Shown here one piece after another: positions 12,925-22,505 of a stretch of 64,000 nucleotides of DNA (positions within the stretch are counted from its first letter, which is position 1; each line of letters starts with the position of its first letter). Source of the DNA: Paralysiella testudinis (GTDB lineage Bacteria; Pseudomonadota; Gammaproteobacteria; Burkholderiales; Neisseriaceae); assembly GCF_016894345.1 (NCBI RefSeq), contig NZ_CP069798.1, positions 1-64,000 of the forward strand. The letters run 5' to 3'. Below the pieces are notes generated by a model. That model was not told the origin of the DNA and did not search any database. It was given only the letters and a program-made list of their open reading frames with translations. The translations under genes were made by a program, and so were the position numbers.

Positions 12925-13383
12925 ATGATGGTTACCACCTCCAAACATATGTCGCTCAATATTGTGCTGATCCAGGCTCGTGAAGCCTTGATGTCGCATT
13001 TCCGCCCCATGCTCAACGAAATCGGCATTACCGATCAGCAATGGCGCATCATCCGCCTGCTGGCCGAAAACGGCACCATGGATTTTCAAGACTTGGCCGC
13101 TCAAGCCTGTATTTTGCGCCCTAGCCTCACCGGCATCCTCACCCGGCTGGAAAAAATGGACTATGTGGTGCGGCTCAAACCCTCCAACGACCAGCGTCGG
13201 GTTTATTTGAAACTTACCAAAACCGGCGAATCTTTATACGAAAGCTTCTGTCCGCGTGTGGACGACCGCTATGATCTGCTGCAAGATCGTTTTAGCCAAG
13301 CCAAGCTGCAACAACTGGGGCAACTGCTGCAGGAGTTCACCAAAATTGCGGACGAACACACGGAAGCAGAAATAAAAGAATAA
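12925..13383 (+). CDS. farR: MarR-family regulator, FarR/HpaR-like
   Basis: The 152-aa product is a winged-helix MarR protein. The block ITDQQWRIIRLLAENG, the recognition region CILRPSLTGILTRLEK and the wing NDQRRVYLKLT closely resemble what I know of neisserial FarR, which represses the fatty-acid efflux pump farAB, and of HpaR, the homoprotocatechuate-operon repressor. Two in-frame ATGs (12925, 12928) follow an AAGGAA ribosome site. The HpaC-like flavin reductase lies 128 nt downstream. No efflux pump is in the window, so targets are unknown. HpaR-like function is the main alternative. Confidence 0.8.
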   Translation: MMVTTSKHMSLNIVLIQAREALMSHFRPMLNEIGITDQQWRIIRLLAENGTMDFQDLAAQACILRPSLTGILTRLEKMDYVVRLKPSNDQRRVYLKLTKTGESLYESFCPRVDDRYDLLQDRFSQAKLQQLGQLLQEFTKIADEHTEAEIKE

Positions 13384-13498
13384 GGTAAATTGGTTTTAAA
13401 TTTAATCCATTACAAAACACCGCCGCCCGGCTCACACCGCCAGCGCTGTTTTATGCTGTAGTACAGGTTTTGCCGTATGAAATCGGGCATTTATTCGC

Positions 13499-13504
13499 TA
13501 TAAT
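13499..13504 (+). promoter_or_regulatory. TATAAT -10 element abutting the flavin reductase start
   Basis: A perfect -10 lies only 7 nt before the chosen ATG at 13512, with no good -35 at 17 nt. If used, the mRNA would be leaderless. Otherwise an upstream start (ATG 13476 region) or another promoter applies. Confidence 0.35.
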
Positions 13505-13511
13505 CGCCGCC

Positions 13512-14021
13512 ATGTCCGATAATCTGCCCCTCCTCCTTGCCCAATCCTACCGCAACGCCATGGCCAATGTGGCCTCCGGCGTGCATGTAATCACCACCGG
13601 CGGTGCTGCCGGCAGCTACGGCATCACCATGACCGCCGTTACCAGCGTAACCGATGAACCGCCCACGCTGGTGCTGTGCATCAACCGCAAAGCGGCCATC
13701 CAGCCGATTTTACGTGCCAACGGCCATTTGTGCGTGAATGTGCTGTCGGCACAGCAGCAAGATGTAGCCGAGCACTTTGCCGGCATCACCAAGCTCACTC
13801 CGCAAGAGCGCTTCGAGCAACATGTTTGGACCGACGGCCCCAGCGGCCAGCCGCAAGTGGCCGATGCCTTGGCGCATTTGCATGGCCGCGTGCTGCAAGC
13901 GCACGATATGGGCAGCCACACGGTGTTTTATGTGGCGGTGGAGCATATCCATGTCAACAGCAACGCCGAGCCGGGTTTGCTGTATTTCCGCCGCCATTTC
14001 ACCCACACCAGCACAGCTTGA
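13512..14021 (+). CDS. hpaC: HpaC-like flavin reductase
   Basis: This 169-aa FMN-binding split-barrel protein is of the short-chain flavin reductase family, which uses NAD(P)H to reduce free flavin for partner monooxygenases. The motifs GVHVITTGGAAGSYGIT, SVTDEPPTLVLCIN and NGHLCVNVL match the HpaC subgroup. The start at 13512 (MSDNLPLLLAQSYRNAMANVASG) is preferred because the longer frame includes a likely -10 box. No HpaB-type oxygenase is in the window, so the physiological partner is unknown. The neighbour is a FarR/HpaR-type regulator. Confidence 0.75.
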   Translation: MSDNLPLLLAQSYRNAMANVASGVHVITTGGAAGSYGITMTAVTSVTDEPPTLVLCINRKAAIQPILRANGHLCVNVLSAQQQDVAEHFAGITKLTPQERFEQHVWTDGPSGQPQVADALAHLHGRVLQAHDMGSHTVFYVAVEHIHVNSNAEPGLLYFRRHFTHTSTA

Positions 14022-14036
14022 GCGGAATAAACCCAC

Positions 14037-14193
14037 TATAGTGAAATGCAGAATAAAGTGCTACGGCGTTAGCTCGCCTTGCCGTACGTGTGTACTGTCT
14101 ACGGCTCAGCTCAAAGAGAACGATTTACTAAGGTGCTGAAGCACCAAGTAAATCAGCTCCGCCTTGTATCACTTTATTCTGCATTCCACTATA
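14037..14193. mobile_element. Correia-type repeat element, long form
   Basis: The 157-bp element begins TATAGTG and ends CACTATA, with terminal inverted repeats of about 20 bp (TATAGTGRAATGCAGAATAA). Its interior holds the segments typical of Correia elements (GCTCAAAGAGAACGATT, GGTGCTGAAGCACC, GCCTTGCCGTAC). It lies between the flavin reductase and the secA terminator. Such MITEs can supply promoters or RNase III processing sites. Confidence 0.85.
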
Positions 14194-14200
14194 TTTTTAA

Positions 14201-14248
14201 AAAAGGCTGCCTGAAAACATGCTTATCTGTTTTCAGGCAGCCTTTTTT
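14201..14248. terminator. Inverted DUS-pair terminator after secA
   Basis: AAAAGGCTGCCTGAAAACA and its complement form a long stem with an 8-9-nt loop and T-runs outward on both strands, 12 nt from the secA stop codon. Confidence 0.85.
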
Positions 14249-14260
14249 ACTGCTTTAAAA

Positions 14261-17017
14261 TCAAGCCAAACGCCCGTGGCATTGTTTGTATTTTTTGCCA
14301 CTGCCGCAAGGGCAAGGGTCGTTGCGGTGCACCACTTGGCCGCGTGCGGCCAGGGCTTCGGGGCTGTAGTCGGCATTGTCGGCCGGATTAAACGCTTGTC
14401 TGGCTAAGGCATCCGCCGGTTGTTGCACGCTGTCGGCCAGTGCCGGATTGGCGTGTTGCTCCAGCACATTGGTGGGCGCTTCGCCAATCTGCTCATGCGC
14501 CACGTCTTCGTTGCGCTCAATTTGCACCGAAATCAGCAGCGACGCCACGGTGTGCTTGATGCGTTGCCACAATTGCTCAAACATTTCAAACGCTTCGCGT
14601 TTGTATTCCTGTTTGGGGTTTTTCTGGGCATAGCCGCGCAAGTGGATGCCTTGGCGCAGATAGTCCATATCGGCCAGGTGTTCGCGCCATTTGCTGTCGA
14701 TGATGTTGAGCAACACATTGCGCTCGAATTGCTGCATCGGCTCGGCACCCACCAGCGCCACTTTGTCGGCGTATTCCTGCTCCATTTGCGCCACCAGCCG
14801 CTCTTGGATGTCGTGTGTGTCCAGCGTATTGTCTTGCTTGAGCCACTCGGCTATCGAAACCTGCATATTGAAATCGGTGGCCAGCTGGCGCTCCAGCGCG
14901 GTCACGTCCCACTGCTCTTCCATGGTGTCCGGCGGGATGTGGGTGTCAACCAGTTCGGCAATCGCATCGCGGCGGATTTCGGCGGCTAGCTCGGCCACAT
15001 TGGCATTTTCCAAAATATCGGCGCGCTGGTGGTAAATCACTTTGCGCTGGTCGTTGGCCACATCGTCGTATTCCAGCACTTGCTTGCGCATATCGAAGTT
15101 GCGGTTTTCCACTTTGCGCTGGGCGCCTTCGATTTGGCGGTTGAGCAAACCGGCTTCGATGGCCACGCCGCGCTCGGGTGCTAGGCGGTTGAGGATGGCG
15201 GCGGCGCGATCCAAAGCAAACAGGCGCAGCAAGGTGTCTTCAAACGAGAGGTAGAAACGGCTGGAGCCGGCATCGCCTTGGCGCCCGGCACGGCCGCGCA
15301 ATTGGTTGTCGATGCGGCGGCTTTCATGGCGCTCGGTGCCGATGATGTGCAAGCCACCTGCGGCCAACACTTTTTCGTGTTCGCTTTGCCAGTTTTGTTG
15401 CAATGCCTCGATTTTGGCCTGTTTTTCGCTTTCAGGCAGCCCTTCATTAGCGCTGATGGCATCGATTTGCGGCTTGATGTTGCCGCCCAATACGATGTCG
15501 GTACCGCGCCCGGCCATATTGGTGGCCACGGTAATCATGCCCGGCTGCCCGGCCTGCGCCACAATATCGGCTTCACGCGCGTGCTCTTTGGCATTGAGCA
15601 CGTTGTGGTAGAGGCCTTCTTTTTGCAGCAAAGACGACACCAGCTCGGAAGTTTCAATGCTGGTGGTGCCCACCAATACCGGCTGGCCGTTTTCATGGCG
15701 CGCTTTAATATCGGCCACCACGGCTTCGTATTTTTCTTCGGCGGTGCGGTAGATTTGGTCGTTTAAATCTTTGCGCACCATCGGGCGGTTGGTGGGGATA
15801 ATCACCGTTTCCAGGCCGTAAATGCTTTGGAATTCAAATGCTTCGGTGTCGGCAGTGCCAGTCATGCCCGACAATTTTTCGTATAGGCGGAAATAGTTTT
15901 GGAAAGTGATGGACGCCAAGGTTTGATTTTCGCGCTTGATTTCCACGCCTTCTTTGGCTTCCACCGCTTGGTGCAAACCTTCGGACCAGCGGCGGCCCGA
16001 CATCAAACGACCGGTGAATTCGTCTACAATCACGATTTCGCCTTCCTGAATCACATAGTGCTGATCCAGATGGAACAGGCTGTGCGCTCTCAAGGCGGCC
16101 ATTAAGTGGTGCATCAGCATGATGTTGGCGGTGGAGTAGAGCGAATCGCCTTCTTTGAGCAGGCCTAGGCGGGTGAGAATGTCTTCGGCATGTTCGTGGC
16201 CGTCTTCGCTCAGCAGCACTTGGTTGGCTTTTTCGTCTACCCAATAATCGCCCGCACCGTCTTCGGTTTCTTGGCGTTGCAGCATCGGCGGCACTTGGTT
16301 AATCACTTGGTAGAGGCTGATGTTGTCATCGGCCTGGCCGGAAATAATCAGCGGGGTGCGCGCTTCGTCAATCAAAATGGAGTCGACTTCGTCCACCACG
16401 GCAAAATTAAGCTGGCGCTGCACTTTTTCGGCCACATCGCCCACCATATTGTCGCGCAGGTAGTCGAAACCGAATTCGTTGTTGGTGCCGTAGGTGATGT
16501 CAGACTGATAAGCGGCCTGTTTGTCCCACGGATCCATATTGCTCACAATCACGCCCACGCTTAAGCCCAGGTAGTTGTAGAGCGGCGCCATAATGCCGGC
16601 ATCGCGGCTGGCCAAGTAGTCGTTTACCGTTACCACATGCACGCCCTTGCCCGCCAATGCATTGAGGTATACCGCCAAGGTGGCCACCAGTGTTTTGCCC
16701 TCGCCGGTGCGCATTTCGGCAATTTTGCCGTTGTGCAACACCATGCCGCCCACCAGCTGCACATCAAAGTGGCGCATCCCCAACACGCGGCGGCTGGCTT
16801 CGCGGCACACGGCAAAGGCTTCTTCCAGCAAGCTGTCTAAGCTGGCACCTTCGGCCAAGCGTTGTTTGAATTCGGCGGTTTTGGCTTGTAAATCGGCATC
16901 GCTCAAGGCTTGCAGATCGGCCTCGCGTGCATTGATTTTGGCCACTACTTTGCGGTATTGTTTCAACAGCCGGTCATTGCGGCTGCCGACGAGTTTTTTG
17001 GCTAATTTGGTCAGCAT
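14261..17017 (-). CDS. secA: Preprotein translocase ATPase SecA
   Basis: This motor pushes unfolded preproteins through SecYEG. The 918-aa product has the DEAD helicase motor (Walker [10 protein letters not shown] near 101-109, [15 protein letters not shown] near 208), the preprotein cross-linking domain, NBD2 ([30 protein letters not shown]) and, after a flexible linker, the zinc-binding C-terminus [14 protein letters not shown] that contacts SecB. The ATG at 17017 gives [16 protein letters not shown]. It is divergent from the GNAT-dciA pair, with about 290 nt between. Confidence 0.98.
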   Translation of the reverse strand: MLTKLAKKLVGSRNDRLLKQYRKVVAKINAREADLQALSDADLQAKTAEFKQRLAEGASLDSLLEEAFAVCREASRRVLGMRHFDVQLVGGMVLHNGKIAEMRTGEGKTLVATLAVYLNALAGKGVHVVTVNDYLASRDAGIMAPLYNYLGLSVGVIVSNMDPWDKQAAYQSDITYGTNNEFGFDYLRDNMVGDVAEKVQRQLNFAVVDEVDSILIDEARTPLIISGQADDNISLYQVINQVPPMLQRQETEDGAGDYWVDEKANQVLLSEDGHEHAEDILTRLGLLKEGDSLYSTANIMLMHHLMAALRAHSLFHLDQHYVIQEGEIVIVDEFTGRLMSGRRWSEGLHQAVEAKEGVEIKRENQTLASITFQNYFRLYEKLSGMTGTADTEAFEFQSIYGLETVIIPTNRPMVRKDLNDQIYRTAEEKYEAVVADIKARHENGQPVLVGTTSIETSELVSSLLQKEGLYHNVLNAKEHAREADIVAQAGQPGMITVATNMAGRGTDIVLGGNIKPQIDAISANEGLPESEKQAKIEALQQNWQSEHEKVLAAGGLHIIGTERHESRRIDNQLRGRAGRQGDAGSSRFYLSFEDTLLRLFALDRAAAILNRLAPERGVAIEAGLLNRQIEGAQRKVENRNFDMRKQVLEYDDVANDQRKVIYHQRADILENANVAELAAEIRRDAIAELVDTHIPPDTMEEQWDVTALERQLATDFNMQVSIAEWLKQDNTLDTHDIQERLVAQMEQEYADKVALVGAEPMQQFERNVLLNIIDSKWREHLADMDYLRQGIHLRGYAQKNPKQEYKREAFEMFEQLWQRIKHTVASLLISVQIERNEDVAHEQIGEAPTNVLEQHANPALADSVQQPADALARQAFNPADNADYSPEALAARGQVVHRNDPCPCGSGKKYKQCHGRLA

Positions 17018-17304
17018 AGTTAATCAAGTCCTGCCCTATCGGGCATCTTTATCGTAAAGGCGTTCGGCACCGAAAGCGGCACCAAACGGCAAATTTTAGC
17101 ATAAGCAGCGGCCGAATCTGCGATAAATTCAGCCGCATCACATACTGCCCTGTGCACAACCAAGCAAAAACAGCGCCAAGGCTGCCTGAAAGCGTGCACA
17201 AGCGTGCATCCACACAAGCACCGTGCAGCTGTATATAATGCTGCTTGACGCTTTTCCAAGCCCACGCACACAAATACCCTACACAAATACCTTCAGGAGC
17301 CGCC

Positions 17305-17583
17305 ATGCAAATCGATCACCAAACCACCGCCCACGGCGGCCGCTTCAGCGCCCACGACGGCCAAACCGCGCTGGGGCATTTGGATTACCGCCGCAACGAT
17401 GCGGTGCTGGATGCGCACCACACTTTTGTTGACCCGGAAGCCCGCGGGCGCGGCGTGGCCGAAGCGCTGCTGAATGCACTGGCAGCCTATGCCCAAACCG
17501 AACACGCCACCATCCGCCCCAGTTGCAGCTATGTGGCCAAAAAACTGCCGCAGCTGTATCCGCAACTAGTGGCCACAGAATGA
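17305..17583 (+). CDS. Small GNAT-type acetyltransferase-like protein
   Basis: The 92-aa product contains only the core of the GNAT fold. HHTFVDPEARGRGVAEALLNALAAYAQ is the acetyl-CoA-binding loop and helix, and the start of the protein resembles the YjdJ/YidJ-type mini-GNAT family, which lacks outer strands. The substrate is unknown. The ATG at 17305 follows a good AGGAG site. It lies between secA and dciA. Confidence 0.8.
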   Translation: MQIDHQTTAHGGRFSAHDGQTALGHLDYRRNDAVLDAHHTFVDPEARGRGVAEALLNALAAYAQTEHATIRPSCSYVAKKLPQLYPQLVATE

Positions 17584-17689
17584 TATAGTGAATTAAATTT
17601 GAACCAATACTGCGTTGCCTCGCCTAGCCGTACTATCTGTACTGTCTGCGGCTCGTCGCCTTGTCTTGATTCAAATTTAACCCACTATA
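17584..17689. mobile_element. Correia-type repeat element, short form
   Basis: The 106-bp element has TATAGTGAATTAAATTTGAA at one end and an inverted copy ending CACTATA. The interior GCCGTACTATCTGTACTGTC and GCCTTGTCTTGATTC segments are typical of the internally deleted Correia class. The first base follows the GNAT stop codon almost directly. Confidence 0.9.
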
Positions 17690-17696
17690 AAACAAT

Positions 17697-17736
17697 TTCA
17701 GGCAGCCTTAGCGCTTGCTCACAAGGCTGCCTGAAA
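17697..17736. repeat. Outward DUS inverted pair in front of dciA
   Basis: TTTCAGGCAGCCTT at 17697 and AAGGCTGCCTGAAA at 17723 can form a stem with a 12-nt loop, ending 11 nt before the dciA ATG. It may affect translation as well as DNA uptake. Confidence 0.7.
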
Positions 17737-17747
17737 AAGAAGCTTCT

Positions 17748-18161
17748 ATGAACCTCACCCGTTTCGGCAGTAAAAACCAAGGCTTAAACAGCCTCTTGCA
17801 TCAATCGGCGCAATGGCGGCGTTTGGATGCCCACATCAAACGCCATCTGCCCGCCAATCTGCACAGCCATTTCCACACCGCCTGCGTGGATGGCGGCTGC
17901 TTGGTGGTGTTGGCCGCCAACAGCATGGCCGCTTCGCGCCTGCGCATGATGCTGCCCGCACTAGTGCCGCAGCTCCAATCTATTGATTCCGCTATTCAAA
18001 CGGTTCGCGTTAAAATCCAACCGCAACAAACGCCGCCGCCCAAAGCCAAAGCAGCGCAGCTCAGCCCGACAGCCAAAGCCGCTTGTGCCGATGCCGCCGC
18101 ACAGCTGGCACACCATCCGCAGCTGGCCGCCGCCTTAAACGCCCTGAGCCGCAAATCATAA
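17748..18161 (+). CDS. dciA: DciA-like (DUF721) helicase-loading protein
   Basis: The 137-aa protein has the DUF721 N-terminal domain (LDAHIKRHLPANLHSHFHTACVDGGCLVVLAANSM broken across two strands) and an Ala/Pro/Lys-rich tail. DciA proteins interact with replicative helicase DnaB and assist its loading in bacteria that lack DnaC. A DUF721 gene facing away from secA is a common proteobacterial arrangement and supports the call. The start at 17748 (MNLTRFGSKNQGLNSLL) excludes the DUS hairpin from the coding region. Confidence 0.75.
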   Translation: MNLTRFGSKNQGLNSLLHQSAQWRRLDAHIKRHLPANLHSHFHTACVDGGCLVVLAANSMAASRLRMMLPALVPQLQSIDSAIQTVRVKIQPQQTPPPKAKAAQLSPTAKAACADAAAQLAHHPQLAAALNALSRKS

Positions 18162-18234
18162 GGCTGCCTGAAACGGCAATACTTCATTTTATTCCATATA
18201 AACTCCATAAAAACAACATCTATAAAGGACACCC

Positions 18235-20256
18235 ATGACCACCACCCGCCTGCTGGCGCAACCCCTCCCCCTTCACGGCCACACCCTGCGCAACCGCGTG
18301 ATTATGGGCTCCATGCACACCGCTTTTGAGGAACATGAAGAAGGCGCCAAACACTTGGCCGCCTTTTATGCCGAACGCGCCCGTGGCGGCGTGGCGCTGA
18401 TTATCACCGGCGGCATCGGCCCCAACGAACAAGGCGCAGTGGTGGAAGGCGGTGCCAAGCTCACCACCGAGACCGAAGTGGCTTGGCACCGCACTGTTAC
18501 CAGCGCCGTACACGAACACGGCGCCAAAATCTGTATGCAGATTCTGCATTCTGGCCGCTACGCCATGAGCCGCGAGCCGGTAGCACCCAGCGCCATCCAA
18601 ACACCCATCAACCCGGCACGCCCGCGCGCCTTAAGCACCGAAGAAGTGCAGCAAACCGTGGCCGACTACATCCGCTGCGCCCAATTGGCGCAACAAGCCG
18701 GTTACGACGGCGTGGAAGTGATGGGCAGCGAAGGCTATCTTATCAACCAATTTCTCGCCCCCTGCACCAATCAGCGTGATGATGAATACGGCGGCAGCCT
18801 CGACAACCGCCAACGCTTTGCCGTGGACATTGTAAAAGGCATCCGTGCTGCCTGCGGCGATGATTTCATCATTATTTTCCGTTTGTCTTTGCTTGACTTG
18901 GTGGAAAACGGCTCCACTTGGGCGGAAAACGAAATCCTCGCCGCCAAGCTGGAAAGCGCCGGTGCCAGCATGTTCAACACCGGCATCGGCTGGCATGAAG
19001 CGCGTATTCCCACCATCGCCACCATGGTGCCGCGTGCCGCTTTTGCCGAATTCACCGGCAAATTAAAAGCCGTGTCCCGCATTCCGGTGGTGGCCACCAA
19101 CCGCATCAATATGCCACACACCGCCGAAGAAATCTTGGCACAAGGTTTGGCCGATGCGGTGTGCCTAGCACGCCCATTCTTGGCCGATGCCCACTGGGTG
19201 GCCAAAGCCATCAACGGCGACGACAACGCCATTAACACCTGCATTGCCTGCAATCAGGCCTGCCTAGACCATATTTTTGCCGGCAAGCTCACTTCCTGCT
19301 TGGTCAACCCGTTTGCCTGCCACGAATTGCAGCTTATCCAAACCCCCGCCGCACAGCCGAAAAACATCGCCGTGGTGGGTGCAGGCCCCGCCGGCATGGC
19401 GTTTGCCAAAACCGCCGCCGAGCGCGGCCATGCCGTTACCCTGTTTGACGCTCAAAACCAAATCGGCGGCCAGCTCAATATTGCCAAGCAAATTCCCGGC
19501 AAGCCCGAGTTCAACGAAACCCTGCGCTATTTCCAGCATGAACTGAGCAAGCTTAATGTAAGCATGCAGCTGGGCAAAACCGTTCAGGCAGCCGATTTGG
19601 CCGCATTTGACGAAATCGTGGTGGCCACCGGCATCAGCCCGCGCACCCCGGCCATTCCCGGCATCGAGCACCCCAAAGTGCTCAGCTATCTGGACGTTTT
19701 GCGCGACAAAAAACCGGTGGGCAACTCGGTGGCGATTATCGGCGCGGGCGGCATCGGCTTTGACGTGGCCGAATACCTCAGCCACAGCGGTGCCGACAGC
19801 GCCCTTTCCCCGACACAATTCTTGCAGGAATGGCAAATCGACCCCACCATGCAGCAGCGCGGCGCCTTACAAAACCTTCAGGCAGCCTTGCCACCGTCGG
19901 CACGCCAAATTTGGCTGCTGCAACGCAAAGACGGCATGGTGGGGCGCAATCTGGGCAAAACCACCGGCTGGATTCACCGCACTACTTTGAAATACAAAGG
20001 TGTGCACATGCAAGGCGGCGTGCAATACCTGAAAATCGACGACGCCGGGCTGCACATCGAGCGCAACGGCCAAGCCGAAGTGCTGCCGGTAGACAATGTG
20101 ATTGTGTGCGCCGGACAAGAGCCCAACCGCCAACTGTTTGACGCCCTGCAAAGCCTGGGCAAACCGGTACACCTGATTGGCGGCGCCGACGTAGCCGCCG
20201 AATTGGATGCCAAACGGGCGATTAAAGCCGGCACCGAATTGGCACTGGCGCTGTAA
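18235..20256 (+). CDS. fadH: 2,4-dienoyl-CoA reductase-type NADH:flavin oxidoreductase
   Basis: The 673-aa enzyme has the FadH layout. An old-yellow-enzyme TIM barrel (1 to about 330) carries LHSGRYA and QFLAPCTNQRDDEYGGS. A 4Fe-4S cluster site follows (CIACNQACLDHIF with Cys near 336, 339, 343 and a further Cys near 355). Then come FAD- and NAD(P)-binding Rossmann domains (VVGAGPAGMAFA near 380, IIGAGGIGFDVAEYL near 501). FadH reduces 2,4-dienoyl-CoA in unsaturated fatty acid breakdown. A trimethylamine-dehydrogenase-like reductase with another substrate cannot be excluded. It appears to be a single-gene unit. Confidence 0.85.
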   Translation: MTTTRLLAQPLPLHGHTLRNRVIMGSMHTAFEEHEEGAKHLAAFYAERARGGVALIITGGIGPNEQGAVVEGGAKLTTETEVAWHRTVTSAVHEHGAKICMQILHSGRYAMSREPVAPSAIQTPINPARPRALSTEEVQQTVADYIRCAQLAQQAGYDGVEVMGSEGYLINQFLAPCTNQRDDEYGGSLDNRQRFAVDIVKGIRAACGDDFIIIFRLSLLDLVENGSTWAENEILAAKLESAGASMFNTGIGWHEARIPTIATMVPRAAFAEFTGKLKAVSRIPVVATNRINMPHTAEEILAQGLADAVCLARPFLADAHWVAKAINGDDNAINTCIACNQACLDHIFAGKLTSCLVNPFACHELQLIQTPAAQPKNIAVVGAGPAGMAFAKTAAERGHAVTLFDAQNQIGGQLNIAKQIPGKPEFNETLRYFQHELSKLNVSMQLGKTVQAADLAAFDEIVVATGISPRTPAIPGIEHPKVLSYLDVLRDKKPVGNSVAIIGAGGIGFDVAEYLSHSGADSALSPTQFLQEWQIDPTMQQRGALQNLQAALPPSARQIWLLQRKDGMVGRNLGKTTGWIHRTTLKYKGVHMQGGVQYLKIDDAGLHIERNGQAEVLPVDNVIVCAGQEPNRQLFDALQSLGKPVHLIGGADVAAELDAKRAIKAGTELALAL

Positions 20257-20491
20257 CCCAATCCGGCCAAAAAGAAGGCTGCCTGAAAACCGTTTTGCTG
20301 ATTTATGTCAACCAACTTTGACATAATACAAAGATAAAGGCCGTCATCAGGATTAAGATGTTAAATATCTGTACATACCTATTGGCCGCAAGCCAAGAAA
20401 CAGACGAACGCTTAAGCTTGCCATAAATACACAGCAGCATCTTGTTTCACGTTGCCACCACTTAGCTGAATTTAACCAAGGAGTTCCATCT

Positions 20492-21043
20492 ATGAAATAT
20501 TATCTGTCTTTGATTGCCGCCGCGGCTCTGAGCTTGAGCGCTTGCTCACAAGAAGCGCCTGCACCGGCACCGGCCTCTGCTCCGGTGGCTTCCGCACCGG
20601 CCACTACTGCGGCACCAACCGCTTCTGAAGCCGCGCCCACTGCCGGTGCCCAAACCGCGGCCTGCGAAGTGGTAGTGGAAGGCAACGACCAAATGAAATT
20701 CAACACCGCCAATATCGACATCAGCAAGCAGTGTAAAGAATTCACCCTCACCCTGAAGCACGTGGGCACCATGCCCAAAGCCGCCATGGGTCACAATGTG
20801 GTGATTGCCAAAACCGCTGACATTGCTGCCGTGGTGGCCGATGGCGCCGGTGCCGGTGCCGACGGCGATTTTGTTAAAGCCGGTGACACCCGCATTGTTG
20901 CCCACACCAAGTTGATTGGCGGCGGCGAAGAAACCAAAGTTACCTTCGACCCGGCCAAACTGGCCGGCGGCGACTACAGCTTCTTCTGCTCCTTCCCCGG
21001 CCATGAAGGCCTGATGCACGGCACCGTAAAACTGGTGGACTAA
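20492..21043 (+). CDS. laz: Lipid-modified azurin (H.8 outer-membrane type)
   Basis: The 183-aa lipoprotein has a signal peptide with lipobox LSAC (Cys18), then an Ala/Pro/Thr/Ser-rich linker like the H.8 segment of neisserial Laz, then an azurin domain. The type 1 copper ligands are visible: His in GHNVV (near 100), then Cys, His and Met in [14 protein letters not shown] (near 166, 171, 175). The redox cysteine pair is also present (AACEV and KQCKE). Laz is a periplasm- or surface-anchored electron carrier. It has its own terminator at 21061-21091 and a 235-nt upstream region with no other gene. Confidence 0.93.
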   Translation: MKYYLSLIAAAALSLSACSQEAPAPAPASAPVASAPATTAAPTASEAAPTAGAQTAACEVVVEGNDQMKFNTANIDISKQCKEFTLTLKHVGTMPKAAMGHNVVIAKTADIAAVVADGAGAGADGDFVKAGDTRIVAHTKLIGGGEETKVTFDPAKLAGGDYSFFCSFPGHEGLMHGTVKLVD

Positions 21044-21060
21044 TCCGCGCAGCAGCAAAC

Positions 21061-21091
21061 AAAACAGCCCGCATATGCGGGCTGTTTTGTT
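21061..21091 (+). terminator. laz terminator
   Basis: AACAGCCCGCATATGCGGGCTGTT is nearly a perfect palindrome, followed by T-rich sequence, 18 nt after the laz stop. Confidence 0.9.
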
Positions 21092-21193
21092 GCCGGTTAT
21101 TCATACAGAAGTACCTAATAGTAATCCTAAAAAATAACCTTACAAAATAAAAGCAGTTCAACAGCACCATCCGCGTAGATACCATCTCTCGCA

Positions 21194-22197
21194 TCAAGCC
21201 GCAATGGTTATTTTGGCCTGATATTCGCATTGGTGCTTCAACACACCAAAGCAAATCTGTACCAAGCGGCGCATCGCTGCGCCGATGGTCTGCATTTCCG
21301 TTTTGTTTCTGGCTTTCAGTCTGCGGTAATGCGCGTTAATATCCGGATTCCACGTTTTTGCAACCACCGCAGCCATATACAACTTAGCTCGTATGACCGA
21401 ACTGCCCCGCTTGGAAAGCATGGCTTTGCCTTTGTGTTTGCCGGATTCCCGTTTTTTCGGCACCAATCCCAAATAGGCAGCCATTTGCGAGGCGGAGGTA
21501 AAATGTTTGCTATGATAGAGCGCAACCATGCGCAATGAAACCACTTCACCTACACCGGGTATGCTGCGCAGTAAAGCACGGTCTTTTTCAAATCAGGATG
21601 CCGGTCAATATGTTGTTCGATTTCCTGTGTGATGGTGCTAATCTGCTGCTTCAAATTGGTCTGCATGGTGCTGATGGACTGGCTGACCGCTTCGGGAACA
21701 GCGCTGAATCCGGCTTTCTCCATGCGGTTGTCTTCACGCTGCAGATCGCTTTGCAGCGCATCTAGACGGGCTAGTAGTGCGTTGAGCCGCTTGATGTGGG
21801 GTGCAGCAGGCTGCCATTGGCGTACTTTGTGGTGCATGAGGCGGTCAATACCGGCTCTGGCCAGTGACTGGCTATCAGCCTTATCGGTTTTGTGCAAGCT
21901 GTCGTATTTGGCATAATGGGCACTGTCGGCAGGATTAAGCAGATAAACGGCGATGCCTTTGTTATGCAGATACTCTGCCAATGCTTCATGGTAAACGCCG
22001 GTGGCTTCCATGAAAATTTTGAGTAGGCTTAAGTCTTCACCGATGTTTTTATACAGCCATTCTGTCAGTTGGTTAAAGCCTTGGAGGTGGTTTGGCAATG
22101 CTTTGGTTTTGATTTTACTGCTGCCAATGTCGCGGATAAGAGCACAATCTAATTTGTTTTTGCTGATGTCGATGCCCAATACTTGGAAGTTCATCAT
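21194..22197 (-). pseudogene. IS110-family transposase, frameshifted
   Basis: The N-terminal DEDD half (22197 to 21550) has LGIDISKNKLDCAL, FMEATGVYH and HKTDKADSQSLARAG. The C-terminal Transposase_20 half (from about 21590) has SIPGVGEVVSLRMVALY, AAYLGLVPKKRESG and the serine region SKRGSSVIRAKLYMAA. The two halves are in different frames. The break is in a run of five A's after HPDLKK, where six would restore LKKDRALLRSIPGVG. IS110 enzymes recombine DNA guided by a structured RNA and leave no terminal inverted repeats, so the ends are not defined here. Related neisserial genes are described as Piv-like. Probably inactive unless the A-run is slippery. Confidence 0.85.
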
Positions 22198-22382
22198 AAT
22201 CTATCCTTATTTATGCAGTGTCTTGCGGGCGCTGCCGCGCACTTGGATACCATTCAGATTGTAGGATGAGGTGTATGGCAGTGTTATCTACATTTCAGTG
22301 TCGGGCACTTGGGTCGGATACAGTTTGCTGCCATACGGGGCGGGAATAATACGCGTTTTACTCACCGCTTGAGAGATACAAG
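22198..22382 (-). other. Candidate IS110 left end / bridge-RNA region
   Basis: This non-coding stretch lies immediately 5' of the IS110 transposase, where IS110-group elements encode their bridge RNA. It contains two similar blocks, GCGCACTTGGATACCATTCAG (22237-22257) and GGGCACTTGGGTCGGATACAG (22304-22324), which could be paired loops or copies of a guide segment. Assignment is by position only. Confidence 0.25.
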
Positions 22383-22402
22383 GTCGGATTCTTGAATCCG
22401 AC
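22383..22402. repeat. Palindromic repeat GTCGGATTCTTGAATCCGAC, copy 1
   Basis: A perfect 20-bp palindrome. Near-copies are at 22452-22471 and 34107-34126, so it is a dispersed intergenic repeat of this genome. Confidence 0.85.
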
Positions 22403-22451
22403 GTTTGACCATCGGCCAAAGCGATGTAAGTGCCTTGTTCTGCGAACCAGT

Positions 22452-22471
22452 GTTGGATTCAAGAATCCGAC
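22452..22471. repeat. Palindromic repeat, copy 2
   Basis: GTTGGATTCAAGAATCCGAC, one base off the perfect palindrome, lies about 50 bp from copy 1 between the IS110 element and the Nudix gene. Confidence 0.8.
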
Positions 22472-22505
22472 TTACGGGCTACAATCCATTCAGCCCTTGG
22501 CAATA

